Of a DNA stretch of 64,000 bases, positions 35,601-47,600 are shown piece by piece (position 1 is the first letter of the stretch; each line of letters starts with the position of its first letter). The DNA is from Ancistrus triradiatus (Eukaryota; Chordata; Actinopteri; Siluriformes; Loricariidae). Position numbers and translations under genes: made by a program. The stretch is taken from NCBI GenBank assembly GCA_025084515.1, contig JAJAGP010000170.1, forward strand, positions 335,029-399,028, in the 5' to 3' direction. The notes under the pieces were generated by a model that saw nothing but the letters and a program-made list of their open reading frames with translations, was not told where the DNA came from and did not search any database.

Positions 35601-38600
35601 CGCTTTTTACTGGTCGGTCGCCAATACCCTTTTGGCATTCGCTATTGGTCTAGGATATCTAAAGACAAGACAAGTGCCTACTCAGACAGATACCAATAAT
35701 GTTCAAGAAACCCTAAAGAGGGTTTTCAACCGTCCTTCTAAAACTACAAGAATAACCTTCTATGTGTTGCTACACTCCACTCACCTAGGTCAAATTTAGG
35801 TGCAACACTCACATTACATTCATTCATGAACCATCAGGGGGGACCCAGATTAAAACATAAAAGTGGTATTGCTTGCTTGTCACCTGTCATCCACAGCTAT
35901 CATCGCCTGAAGATGGCCAAAGTCTGATGTAACACCAACTTCATCCACAGGGGGGAATGTAGCGTTAATAGCTGAATTACAGTCCTTCAACTATGCCTGC
36001 CATCTATACACCCTTTTCCAACACCAAGTCCTAAACTTTATGACACATTGGAATGCAAAAAGGCCCGCCATATGGACAAGACTCTGCACAGATTAATGGC
36101 CAGATAAACAACCTTTTTCTCAAAACAACAGAAGGAACTTAGGACATGGCCAAACCAGATAACCTTCGACATCTCGCAATCATAAACTAAGCCCATGTGT
36201 AACCTTAAAAGGGGGTTTCAACATTCCAGACCACCCATTTCCTCAATTTCTCTCCGACTGTTGCAAGAATAACGACCTTTGTCTCAGTCGGCCTGGAGCC
36301 AGAAAGACAGCCCTGGATTTACGACACAAGGAACTATTGCCTTCCTTTTTAAGAGACAAACCTTTTAATAATAGTATTAACTTTTGTTGGGAAAAGATTA
36401 CCCTTGCCTGGATCACTCAATTAGAGAACGCATGAGAACTGCTTCATAATAAGTCCAAACACACCCATATGTACTTAGCTATTTCATACAAAGAATTGAT
36501 CGGGGATATTCATCGTACCCCTATATATAATCTTATATATATGCACGTTACAGATTTGTCATGTATTTTCATCTTTAGTTGGTTAGTGTTTTAGTTTAAT
36601 GACCGTTCTATACGTAATATGGTCCAGTTGTGCTATATAATAGGATAGTATATAGAAAAATAGCTGTGTCATCTATTGGTATCGATCGCTCATGTTTAAT
36701 ACTTATTCAACTTATAAAAGGAAAGAAAATGTAGTGTGACGACTTAGACACTCCAGGGTATAGAATCAAATGCAGGTTTTTAAGACGTTAGGCAAGATTC
36801 GAAGTAGTAAACAGTCCAATGTTCATAAGCCAGGCATCCAAAAAAAATTTACAAAAACGTGGTACCAAAAAAGGGAATAGGCAAAAAATCGTAGGTCAGA
36901 GGGAACAGAATACAGGGTAAAAACGTAGAGAGACAGAATAAAGCACAAACCGTTACTAAGTCGCTTGGAATCGCCGAACAAGAAACGAGACCTCGCAATG
37001 AGCGTTTGAAACGCGCGCCCTTTTAAAGATGGCCGTCTCCCGGAAGCCATGGCGGCTTAGTACTCGGGCGACGGCGCTCTCTGGCGGTGCGGCGAGGAAT
37101 TCGCCGCCGGCGTGACAGAACCCCTCCCCTGACGGGTGGCTCCAGCCATCCGAGACCCCCTCTTACGGGGGCGCCCACGCGGCCGAGGAGCGGGACGAGT
37201 TGGGTGCTGTAAGTGGAAGTCGTCAATAAGCGAATGATCCAAAATGTCCCGAGCGGGAACCCACGACCTTTCCTCGGGACCATAGCCTTCCCAATCCACC
37301 AAATATTCTAGCCCTCCTGCCCTGCGTCTAAAATCAAGAAGTTCGTGGACACTATAGGTCGGGAGACCATCCACGTCTAGAGGCGGAGGAGGTTCTGTCA
37401 TTCCCGGCGGGGCCTGAGGAGAGGAGGAGACAGGCTTCAGTAAGGATACATGAAACGTAGGGGCAATATGGTACGACGAGGGCAACAACAATCTGTACGA
37501 TACCGGATTGACCTGTTTAATGACCTTAAACGGGCCAATATACTTAGGACTCAGCTTTTTACTAGGAAGGCGCAACTTAAGGTCACGGGTGGACAGCCAG
37601 ACCAGCTGTCCTGGACGATACTCTGCACCCGGGCGTCGACGCCGGTTTGCCTTGATCCGTTGCGCCTGCACTGCTCGCTGCAACCGTACATGCGCCTCCT
37701 CCCAAGTCTGCTCACTACGTTTAAACCACTCGTCGACTGCGGGAACTTGCGACGGTGAAACAGACCAAGGAAACAAGGGAGGCTGATACCCTAATACACA
37801 CTGAAACGGAGTGAGGTTTGTAGAGGAGTGACGTAAGGAGTTCTGGGCATACTCCACCCATGGTAAGTATCGAGCCCAGTCATGTTGGTGCCGAGAGCAG
37901 TATGTACGCAAGAACCTACCTATCTCTTGGTTTAGACGTTCTGTCTGGCCGTTGGATTGTGGATGGTACCCAGAGGTCAAGCTCATACTGATGTCGAGCA
38001 CCCGGCAGAATTCCCTCCAGACTTGTGAGGTAAACTGCGGACCACGATCACTCACGATGTCCTCAGGTAGACCATAGTACCGAAAGACAAAATGAAAGAG
38101 ATATTCCGCGGTCTCAAGAGCAGTGGGCAGTTTCTCTAACGCGATCAAATGACAGGCTTTTGAAAATCTGTCAACTACCACCAGTATAGTGGTTTTCCCC
38201 TGGGATCGAGGTAAGTCTGTGATAAAGTCTATCCCGATATGGGACCAGGGGCGGTTTGGGACCGGCAGCGGAACCAACAAGCCTGCAGGCAATTGCCGAG
38301 GCGTTTTCGAGCAGGCGCAATCAATACAAGCTCCAACAAAATCCGCTACGTCCTTCGTCAAACCCTCCCACCAGAACCTATTACGCACTAACTCCTCTGT
38401 TCTGCGTATACCGGGATGCCCCGAACTGGGATTACAATGTATGGCCTCTATCAATTGTCTGCGTAGTCCTGAGGGAACGAACTCACACTCAGGAGGGCAA
38501 CCCTCCGGTGGTGCCTCCGCAGCTTGACCCTGCCGTATCTGGTCGATAATCTCCCACTGAACCGGACCTACAACGCGTTCAGGTGCCAGGATGGCTGTGG

Positions 38601-41600
38601 GGACACGTCGTTCGGCTTCGGCCTCCCAGATTCGCGATAGGGCGTCCGCCTTCTGGTTCTGGGAACCTGCGCGATAAGACACAGTAAAATTAAACCGACC
38701 GAAAAACAGCGCCCATCTAGCCTGCCGAGGGTTAAGCCGCTGAGCCGAACGGATGTACTCAAGGTTCTTATGGTCCGTCAGGACCAGGAAAGGGAACTGG
38801 GCTCCCTCAAGCCAATGTCGCCACTCCGTAATAGCCAACTTCATGGCCAGCAACTCTCGATTTCCCACATCATAATTCCTCTCCGCGGGGCTCAGTTTGC
38901 GAGAGAAAAAGGCGCAAGGGTGTAACTTAGTTGGGGTACCGACTCTTTGGGATAATACTGCACCTACCCCTGTCGAGGACGCGTCCACCTCTAAAACAAA
39001 TGGCAAGTCAGGGTTTGGGTGTGTCAGGACCGGAGCAGTAGTGAACCTGTCTTTCAAGGCTCTGAACGCCACATCCGCCTCGGGTGTCCAATACAACGTC
39101 TTACTCTGCCCTTTCAACAGAGAGGTGAGAGGAGAAGCTACCTTACTGAAGTTCCGGATGAATCTCCGATAAAAATTTGCAAACCCCAGGAACTTTTGCA
39201 ACTCCTTTACACTACGGGGCTGTGGCCAAGACACTACGGCTTCGACCTTCTCCTTGTCCATGTGTACCCCCTGTTGGTCTATTACATACCCCAAAAACCC
39301 GACCTTAGGCACATGAAATTCACATTTCTCTGCTTTGACATACAAGCGATGTTCTAATAAACATTTCAAGACCAAACGCACATGCTTTATGTGTTGTGTC
39401 AGGTTGGGTGAATATATCAAAATGTCATCAATGTAGACGATGACCCAGTGATCTATCATGTCTCTCAACACATCGTTAACAAAAGACTGAAACACTGATG
39501 GTGCGTTAACGAGACCATATGGCATAACCAGGTACTCATAGTGTCCGCGAGTAGTGAGGAACGCTGTCTTCCATTCATCGCCTTCCCGGATTCTGATGAG
39601 ATTGTATGCGCTGCGCAGGTCCAGCTTCGTGAAGACAGTAGCTCCTCGTAGTTGTTCCAGAGCAGCGGGGACTAGGGGAAGAGGATACTTGTATTTGACA
39701 GTTAGTGCATTCAAACCACGGTAGTCAATACATGGGCGTAACCCTCCATCTTTTTTCTCAATAAAAAAGAAGCTGGCTGCTGCCGGAGTCGTTGATGGGC
39801 GAATATATCCAAGGTGGAGCGCCTCTTCAACGTAGGCCTCCAACGCCATGGTTTCGACCCGAGATAGTGGGTATATCCGATTATGAGGAGGAGTAGTACC
39901 TTGCAGAAGTTCGATCGCGCAATCCCCTGGGCGATGAGGCGGCAATTCGCTGGCCTTCTGCTGGGAGAATACCTCCGCCAGATCCGCATAGCACTGTGGA
40001 ACATCCTTGCTCTCGGTGGGCTTCGGGCTTTCCACGGCGGTGGCTCGGATTGGCAAAGTCAAACATGAGTTAAAACAAGACTTCCCCCACTGGGTAATTT
40101 CACCTTGTTGCCAGTCAATACTAGGTTGGTGCTTTACCAACCATGGATGCCCTAGGATTATATCGTGCCGGGGCGCTGGTATAACATAGAAAGCAATGGT
40201 CTCCTCATGGAGGAGGCCGGTACGTAATGTGACCTCCGGTGTCTGTTGTGTTACCGACCTCTTTCCAATGAGACGTCCATCCACTGTTCTGAGATTGAGA
40301 GGGTTAGCAGTTTCATGTGCTGGGATTTGGTGTTTCTTGACGATCTGCTGGTTGATAAAATTCCCCGCGGCACCCGAGTCTATGAGGGCTGAGAGGAACA
40401 CAGAACCAGAATCCCAGAGCAGTTGAACCCTTACGTGCAGACAGTCATTAGTAACTTCAGGCAGTGCGATATCACTCACCTCTACTGATCCCGCTGCATC
40501 GCTCAGGCGGGGGCAGGAGGCGCGTTGGTGACCTGCTTCGCCGCAATACAGACAAAGACGAAGCTGCAGTCTCCTACGCCTTTCCTGGGAGGTGAGACGG
40601 GCTCGACCTACCTCCATAGGTTCGGGCTCGGAATCCTTGGTCCTAGTTACCAGACCTCTCGAGTGCTCCTGCCGATCTGCCCCTCTCTCCCAGATCAGGT
40701 TATCCAGTTCTATGGTGTGGCGAATGTAGGCGTCCAACCCCAAAGAAGCCCCTTTCACCACCATTTCAGTTCTTAGTTCCGACCTTAAACCCTGTTTAAA
40801 CATGGCCTGTAGGGCTGGTTCGTTCCAGCCACTTCCTGCGGCAATGGTACGGAACTCTAGAGCGTATTCAGCAGCTCTGCGTGTGCCCTGTCTTAATGTG
40901 CCCAGCACAGACCCCACTTCTCTCCCTGCCATGGGGTGATCAAACACTTCCTTAAACAGGGCGTAGAATTGCTGCTCAGACTGTAGGACTTCGCTGCCCT
41001 GAGTCCACAATGCAGTGGCCCACTGTTTAGCTTTGCCCGTCAACAGTGAGATCACAAAATGAATTTTGTCAGTGTCGACATGGAATTGTTCGGGATGATG
41101 GTCGATATAAATGCTACATTGCATGAGAAACTCCTTGCAAGTGTCTAGCGTACCATCATACCTCTCTGGGAGTGCCACTTGCAGTGATGAAGACTCCCTT
41201 CGTGATGCAGGGTTGGAGGGAAGTGAAGTGGAAGCCGCTTGAACTGGAAGTGGTGGAGCTGAACGAAGGAGGAGCTCATGCATGAGCTTGGCGATTTCCT
41301 CTAATTTCTCCTCTTGTCGCGAGATGCGGTTCTCCAAACCCGCTGATTCCATTTTCTTCCGGCGAGGTCTTCTGTAACGACTCAGACACTCCAGGGTATA
41401 GAATCAAATGCAGGTTTATTAAGACGTTAGGCAAGATTCGAAGTAGTAACACAGTCCAAGGTCATAAGCCAGGCATCCCCAAAATACACAAAGTGGTACC
41501 AAAAAGGGATAGGCAAAAATGTAGTCAGAGGGACAGATACAGGGCAAAAAACGTAGAGACAGAATAATGCACAAACCGTTACTGAGTCGCTTAGAATCGC

Positions 41601-44600
41601 CGAACAAGAGACGAGACCTCGCAATGAGCGTTTGAAACGCGCGCCCTTTTAAAGATGGCCGTCTCCCGGAAGCCATGGCGGCTTAGTACTCGGGTGACGG
41701 CGCTCTCTGGCGGTGCGGCGAGGAATTCGCCGCCGGCGTGACAGTAAGTTGTCATTCAGAATGTACTGATTTAACGATGTTCTAGGTTATCAATTCAAGG
41801 TGCCTTTGATCATCTGAACCTTACAACGAAATTCTGCAACTAAACTTGTAACTTTGAGGATTTTTGGTTATTATGTGATAATTTTAGTCACCCTAGATAT
41901 GTAGGAATATATTAATCCAAGTCATAGCTTTTGTAAAGCGGCCTTTACCAGCCTATGGTGAAATTAGAAGACACAACCACGATAGGAGTTATTTACTGAT
42001 GAGTCAGCTTCTCAGTGGCTAAGTCAGGGCAACTCCTTGTGCCCCGCCTCCGACCGCCTACGATCCGGAACATACAAAAGAATGCGGGCTAACCGCGTGG
42101 TAGCGTAGCTTTGAGTCTTTTGTGCTTTTTGTTTTCATTGTTCTTCTCAGTCTTTTCTTTTTGTTGTCTTTTAAAGTTGCAGCTTTTTGTCAGTCTTTAG
42201 TTATTCGTCCTTAAGTTCTTTCAAGCTCTGCGATTTATTTATAAGTTTTTCTGTGTCCAGCAGTCTTAGTAGTTCGGTATTGCCAAATTAGAAATTAAGC
42301 CAACGAAAGTAGACCAACCAGCCAAGATATCCTTCACGCTCTACCACTCTTGTACATCCAAGTTTTTCAAGTCTTTGAAGCTCGTGGTGCTAGAAACGCG
42401 TCAACTCCACCTTTAATTGTGGCCAGGATAAAATCTGAGTTGTACGTACACAAACGTCGAGGAACCGTGAACGCCCGCAGCCTAAACTGGGAAATGAGCC
42501 TCAAGTGAAGTCACCGTCGAAACGTGGTTACGCGAAGGCCATCTGCAAGAAAGCCCAGAGGCAAGCCACTAAAGAGGCCTTTCCGAGCGGCAATGTGCAT
42601 CGGACGACGGACGTCACCGCTCCCCAAAATCGTGCCTTTTGGACAGGCCGGGCCAGGGTTGAATGCCCCGAACCACTCGAGTGATCTTCCAGGTGAGTAC
42701 CGTTTATGGCTTTTCTGGGTCCCTGATTCTCGAACCTTGCATTTGATCTTAAACCATGCTTCAATGTAAACTCATCCACGTCTAAGTAGCTACCGCCATA
42801 CTACTCATGTTCAACGTAATTTGTGTTACTAGTAACTCAGTGCGTCGTGACAAACTAGTTCATAACATTGCCTCTGGGTAATTACTGTGCGATTGATAAG
42901 TTACACATACAATCATCTTGTTTTCTGATTTTAATACTGTGATATATGTACGTCTGCCATCATTTCCTGATTTTAATACTGTGATACATATGTTATTACA
43001 TCAGACAGTCTTTTGGTATTGCCTAGTTTGTAGTTAATAAACTTGTTATAACCTTTTGAATTTACCGCTTTGTGTGAGAGAGTTTCATTCAAACAAAGGT
43101 CGAGAAACATAACTTTGAATTCACTATTTAGACCTAGACTGATCAATTTCGCTGTTCCCTTTCAAACGGTTTTCCGGACATACCAGTCCACAAACGATCC
43201 GGTGGTGCCCCATTTGATCATTAGAAATTAATCAATATAAAGTGTAGTCTTAGGTTCGCTACAGGGGCAACACGGACTTTAAACTCCGTCCACACATTTT
43301 CTATGGGGTTGAGGTCTGGAGACTGGCTAGGCCACCCCAGGACCTTGAAATGCTTTTTTCAGATCCACTCCTTCGTTGCCCGAGCGGTGTGTTTGGGATC
43401 AGTGTCGTGCTGGAAGACCAAGCCACGTTCCATCTTCAATGCTGTCACTGATGGAAGAAGGTTTTGGCTTAAAATATCACGATACATGGCCCCGTTCATT
43501 CTTCCCTTAACACGGATCAGTCGTCCAGTCCCCTTTGCAGAAAAACAGCCCCAAAGCATGATGTTTCCACCCCCATGCTTCACAGTAGGTATGGTGTTCT
43601 TGGGATGCGACTCGGCATCCTTTTTCCTCCAGTTGAGTTTTTACCAAAAAGTTCTATTTTGGTTTCATTTGACCACATGATATTCTCCCAATCCTCTTCT
43701 GGATATGCTCTTCTGGATATCCATATGCTCTCTGGCAAAAAATCACAAACTCCGTCTCTGCGCCCATTTCTCCCGGCGTCTGACCCCCGCCGAGCGTAAC
43801 TATCCAGTCGGGGACCGGGAACTCCTGGCCATTAAGTTGGCTTTAGAGGAGTGGCGTCACTGGCTGGAGGGGGCCAAGCACCCGTTTCTAGTGTAGACGG
43901 ACCACAAGAACCTGGCATATATTCAGCAGGCCAGGCATCTCAACGCCCGTCAGGCCCGTTGGTCGCTGTTTTTTGCCAAGTTCAACTTTACGGTCTCCTT
44001 CCGGCCGGGCTCCAAGAACGTCACACCCGACGCCCTCTCTAGGCAGAGGGATCTTCTACACCCGATCCCATACTTCCATCTGCTCGGTTCGTCGGGGCCC
44101 TGACCTGGGAGGTTGACCAGGTCATCGCCAGAGCTCTCCGCCGGGAACCTGATCCGGGGAATGGCCCTCTGGGCCGCAGGTTCGTCCCCACTTCCGCTCG
44201 GAGGGAGGTCATCCGCTGGGGCCACGAGGCTCCCTTCACGGCGCACCCAGGAGGTGCTCGAATCTACGAGTTCCTTAAGCGGACCTTCTGGTGGCCATCA
44301 TGGAGGCAGACGTCAAGGGTTTCGTTGCTGCCTGTGAGACCTGCGCTCGGAGCAAGGCTCCCCAGTAGCGACCCAGCAGCCTTCTTCAGCCACTTCCTGT
44401 CCCCTCCCGGCCGTGGTCCCACATCTCCCTTGATTTTGTTACGGCCTGCCCCCCGTCCCGGGGCTGCACCGTCATCCTGGTGGTCGTCAATTGGTTCTCC
44501 AAGGCCAGCAAGTTTGTGGCGTTGCCCAAACTGCCCACGGCACGGGAGATGGCTGACCTCATCCTCCTCCATGTCGCCTGGGTTCACGGTCTGCCTAGCG

Positions 44601-47600
44601 ATGTGGTGTCGGACCGGGGCCCACAATTCGCAAGTCGGTTTTGTACGGCCTTTTGCCGCCTTTTGGGAGCCACGGCCAGTCTGTCCTCGGGGTTTCACCC
44701 GGAGTATAATGGCCAGACGTCACTCCCACGAGTCTCTGTGCTTTCAACATCGGCTTTGCATACATCCTCTCGCCGTTACACCAAGGTGTGTATATTTTTT
44801 TGTTTATTTCAAGCCGTTGTTATTTACCTTTTATATTTCATATTCATATTTTTTCCTGCATTTGGGTCCTCCTTCCCCTACTGCTATCCCTCGACCAGTA
44901 CCCTGTTCCCTGGTCGAATCATAACAGATTTACAATTAAATTCTTTAAAAATCCTACAATCTCATTTCCTGGATTTTATTTCTCTTATACAATATATTGT
45001 ATATATTAGTCTTTTCACCCTGTTCCCCTTCCAAAATAGTGGTTTCTTGGCTGCTACCCTTCCAAAAAGACCATTCCGGCTCAAGCTTTGGACTGTAAAA
45101 AGCTCAACTTGGCATGTAGCTGCCAGATGCTGCTATTACTTAAGTGTAAGGGGAAGTCACACTTAATACTTGCCACTATAGCCTGTAGAAGCTGTTTTCC
45201 AGATTTTTCACTTTTGTAATACTGCATACACATTTCCTGTATTTTCTGGTTGAACTTCAATAAAGAGACAATTATATGTGGTTATTATACCACTGCTAAA
45301 ACTGTGATACATCTAATCAAATGCTGGCCTTTTGCAATGTACTGTACATGAGACACCCTGAGAGCTCCCAATATCAAAACAATGGATACAGTCAGAAGAA
45401 CAGAGGAGCTGCTAAACTGGGAGCTGCTGATACCAATGTAAAATGTCTCCTTCAGTGAAAGCGTGACATATAGAAAGAGAGAGGAGGTAGGGCAGCAAGG
45501 CTGAATATCTGCTGCAAACCAAAGGTCCAAGTCAATCACTTACATCCCTCTTAAAGACTCAGCAAACCTCAAACACAAGATGGCCCAGTAATGTTAACTA
45601 TTTTGGTACTTAATTCATACAGTTGTTTATTAGACTCCATGTCCAAGAAGCACTCACCATTTCCCATTTTGCTTAAAGCCGAAAGATGTGAATGTAAAAT
45701 GGCTGCAGCGAGGATGATGGCTACACATTAACTGACAATGTTCAGCTGAGACAGATGGTAAATCACTAAAGTCATCTCCAGGGAAGTCCGTGTTATCTTG
45801 GATCTCTTCCTTACATTCTGTAAGGAAACACATGGGAAAAAGTGAACTTAGGTAAACATTATCAGGAGTCGCTATCTGGCCTATTGGCCAGTAGTTGACC
45901 CGGTTTGGCGGCGTGTGCAGCAACAGCACGATTGTGTGTACTTTAGCCCTTCCCGGGCTTATTATTGATTGAGTGGCTTTGTGGCTTACATAGAGTCGCT
46001 GCATTCCCCCTTGACATGCTTCACAAGCGACTGGCTCAGCCCCACGCACAGACGAGGTTGCTCAGCCTGTTCAGAGGGCGTTCCGTTCTTTGTTTATTTA
46101 TTACGGACAGTGGGTACGTCTGCAGGCGCCAAGGTCGGCAGACAAAGGCTGCTTAGAGTCTGCCTTGGTAAGGTAGGGCCCTAGACAGGGTAGGGTCAGA
46201 TTTGTGTTTATTTTCACTTTTATTTTGCCAGGCTCCTCTGGCTATTCTCAGCCTCGCCCCCGCTGTCTCCAATCTTACGCCGTCCCCCCATCTTGCCGCG
46301 ATCGGGGAAACCCTTTTATCCATTTGATCACGCTTTAAAGAGGACGCAGAGCTTTCTAGCCTCGTCTTCTTCACTCCCTGCGTCTGTGCCACACTCCAGT
46401 GAGTGGTTGGCCGGGAGCAAACATGGTATGTGTTTGTGGGCATTCCACTCAGGTTTATATGCGCTGCGCATGCGCAGACCTGAAACTCCGTCCGTGCCAC
46501 ACTCCAGTGAGCGTTTGGCCGGGAGCAAACGTGGTACGCTTTCGCGGGAAGTTCGCTCAGGTTAATATGCACTGTGGCAGTGGTGCAGCGGAGACACGCC
46601 ATAAGCGCAAGCTTTGAATAGCGGTGCCGTACGCTTACGGCGTGCACATTTGTAATTTATTATTTTGGAAATTCTTTATCGTTTTCTTTCGTTTCTTTTT
46701 GTTATCCATATTTCAGTTCACTCACACCAACTGGAGCTAACTGCATTTGTGTCCTAAAAGCCTTATATTTTATTTAGACAGTTCGTAATTTGTTTTTTAA
46801 TATGGCGAATCGTAAGAGAAGGCAGTGACCAGTATTGGACCCAGCGTTAGCTCCTGGGACTTCCAGTTGCTCAAAGCAGCGTTCAATCTTTTTTGGGTCT
46901 CGTTTAACCCTGGGGGGACCTTTGAGTGGCCATGGTGTGCCGATTGCTCACATAAGCATATTCTCCAGGCTCCCAGTGTATATTCGGTGTCTGATCCTGA
47001 CAGCCCGCTGAAGCACCCGACCCTCCCAGGTTGGCAAATTCCTCCCACGTCGGACTTCCGCGACATAATCGCCACCGTGTGTTTGGTGTTGCACAGGGGG
47101 GCTGGCCCGTGGCCGATTACGTGGAGGAATTTTATTGTGCGGCCAGTGATAGCTGTCTTGAAGACGTGCTGCTCATGGTCTTCTTTGAGTGGGGCCTGGA
47201 CTACTGGCTGGAGATGGAGCTTTGGCCATATCTCCCCGACACCTCCCTGGCTGCTCTGTGCGACCTGGCCATTCACACCGAGGCGGCGGTTCGATCCAGG
47301 AAGGTTGAGGCGGGGCTTGCTTTCCAGTCACCACCTTTGATAGCGCCATCTAGTTCCGCATGTGAACTCATCACACTTGTCTCCTCCATGCCTGAGCACG
47401 TCGCACTTGTAAGCTCCATTCATGAGCAATTGGCGCCCCCTAGCTCTGAACTTGAGCAATTATAGATGAGCATTTGGCGCCGCTTAGCCCCGTTGAAGAG
47501 CACGCCGCTCGTGGGCTCACGGGCTCACCACGCTTGTAAGCTCCGCAACTGGGCAATCTGACCCCGTACCTGAGCATTTAGCACCGCCTAGCTCTGTACC

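Larger units (their letters stand above)
36735..41743 (-). mobile_element. Full-length Gypsy chromovirus (Tf1/sushi-like)
   Basis: LTRs at 41373-41743 (5', minus strand) and 36735-37117 (3'). Flanking 4 bp: GTAG left and GTAA right, where the uninterrupted LTR at 27831 reads GTAA. A polypurine tract AGGGGAGGGGTTC precedes the 3' LTR. The leader is only 20 nt and holds AGACCTCGC, complementary to GCGAGGTCT inside the LTR: a self-priming arrangement. One long open frame. Confidence 0.93.
27049..43263 (+). mobile_element. Endogenous-retrovirus-like LTR element, defective, with nested insertions
   Basis: Begins TGTAGC and ends GCTACA, flanked by GGGG on both sides (27045-27048, 43264-43267). It inserted within TTTTGGGGCAAC of the Tc1-like host, whose uninterrupted form is visible at 2508-2519. 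Order: 5' LTR, about 1.5-kb leader, gag, basic nucleocapsid-like region, protease, a short polymerase remnant, a hydrophobic C-terminal remnant, polypurine AGGGGGGAA, 3' LTR. Most of pol and env is deleted. Class not settled: 4-bp duplication, very long LTRs and no zinc knuckle seen in gag. Confidence 0.8.
35958..43263 (+). repeat. 3' LTR of the retrovirus-like element, split by a Gypsy element
   Basis: The first part, 35958-36734, and the second, 41744-43263, match the 5' LTR. Net length is about 2.3 kb. Ends GGTTCGCTACA at 43263. Confidence 0.82.
26690..44985 (-). mobile_element. Tc1-like transposon, exploded by nested insertions
   Basis: The left end (TTATTTAGTCAGCCACTGAT and AATCCAGGAAATCACATTGT) and the right end at 44930-44985 (AAATCCTACAATCTCATTTC) are inverted partners. 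Its body is split into 26690-27048, 43264-43739 and the right end. Transposase pieces at 43359-43583 (minus) read GCFSAKGTGRLIRV and VFQHDTDPKHT. Related to the copy at 2318-3412. Confidence 0.82.

Noticed and set aside
41419..41676. Short open frames in the Gypsy LTRs
   Set aside because: They repeat in both LTRs and start in the promoter region; regulatory sequence rather than a gene.
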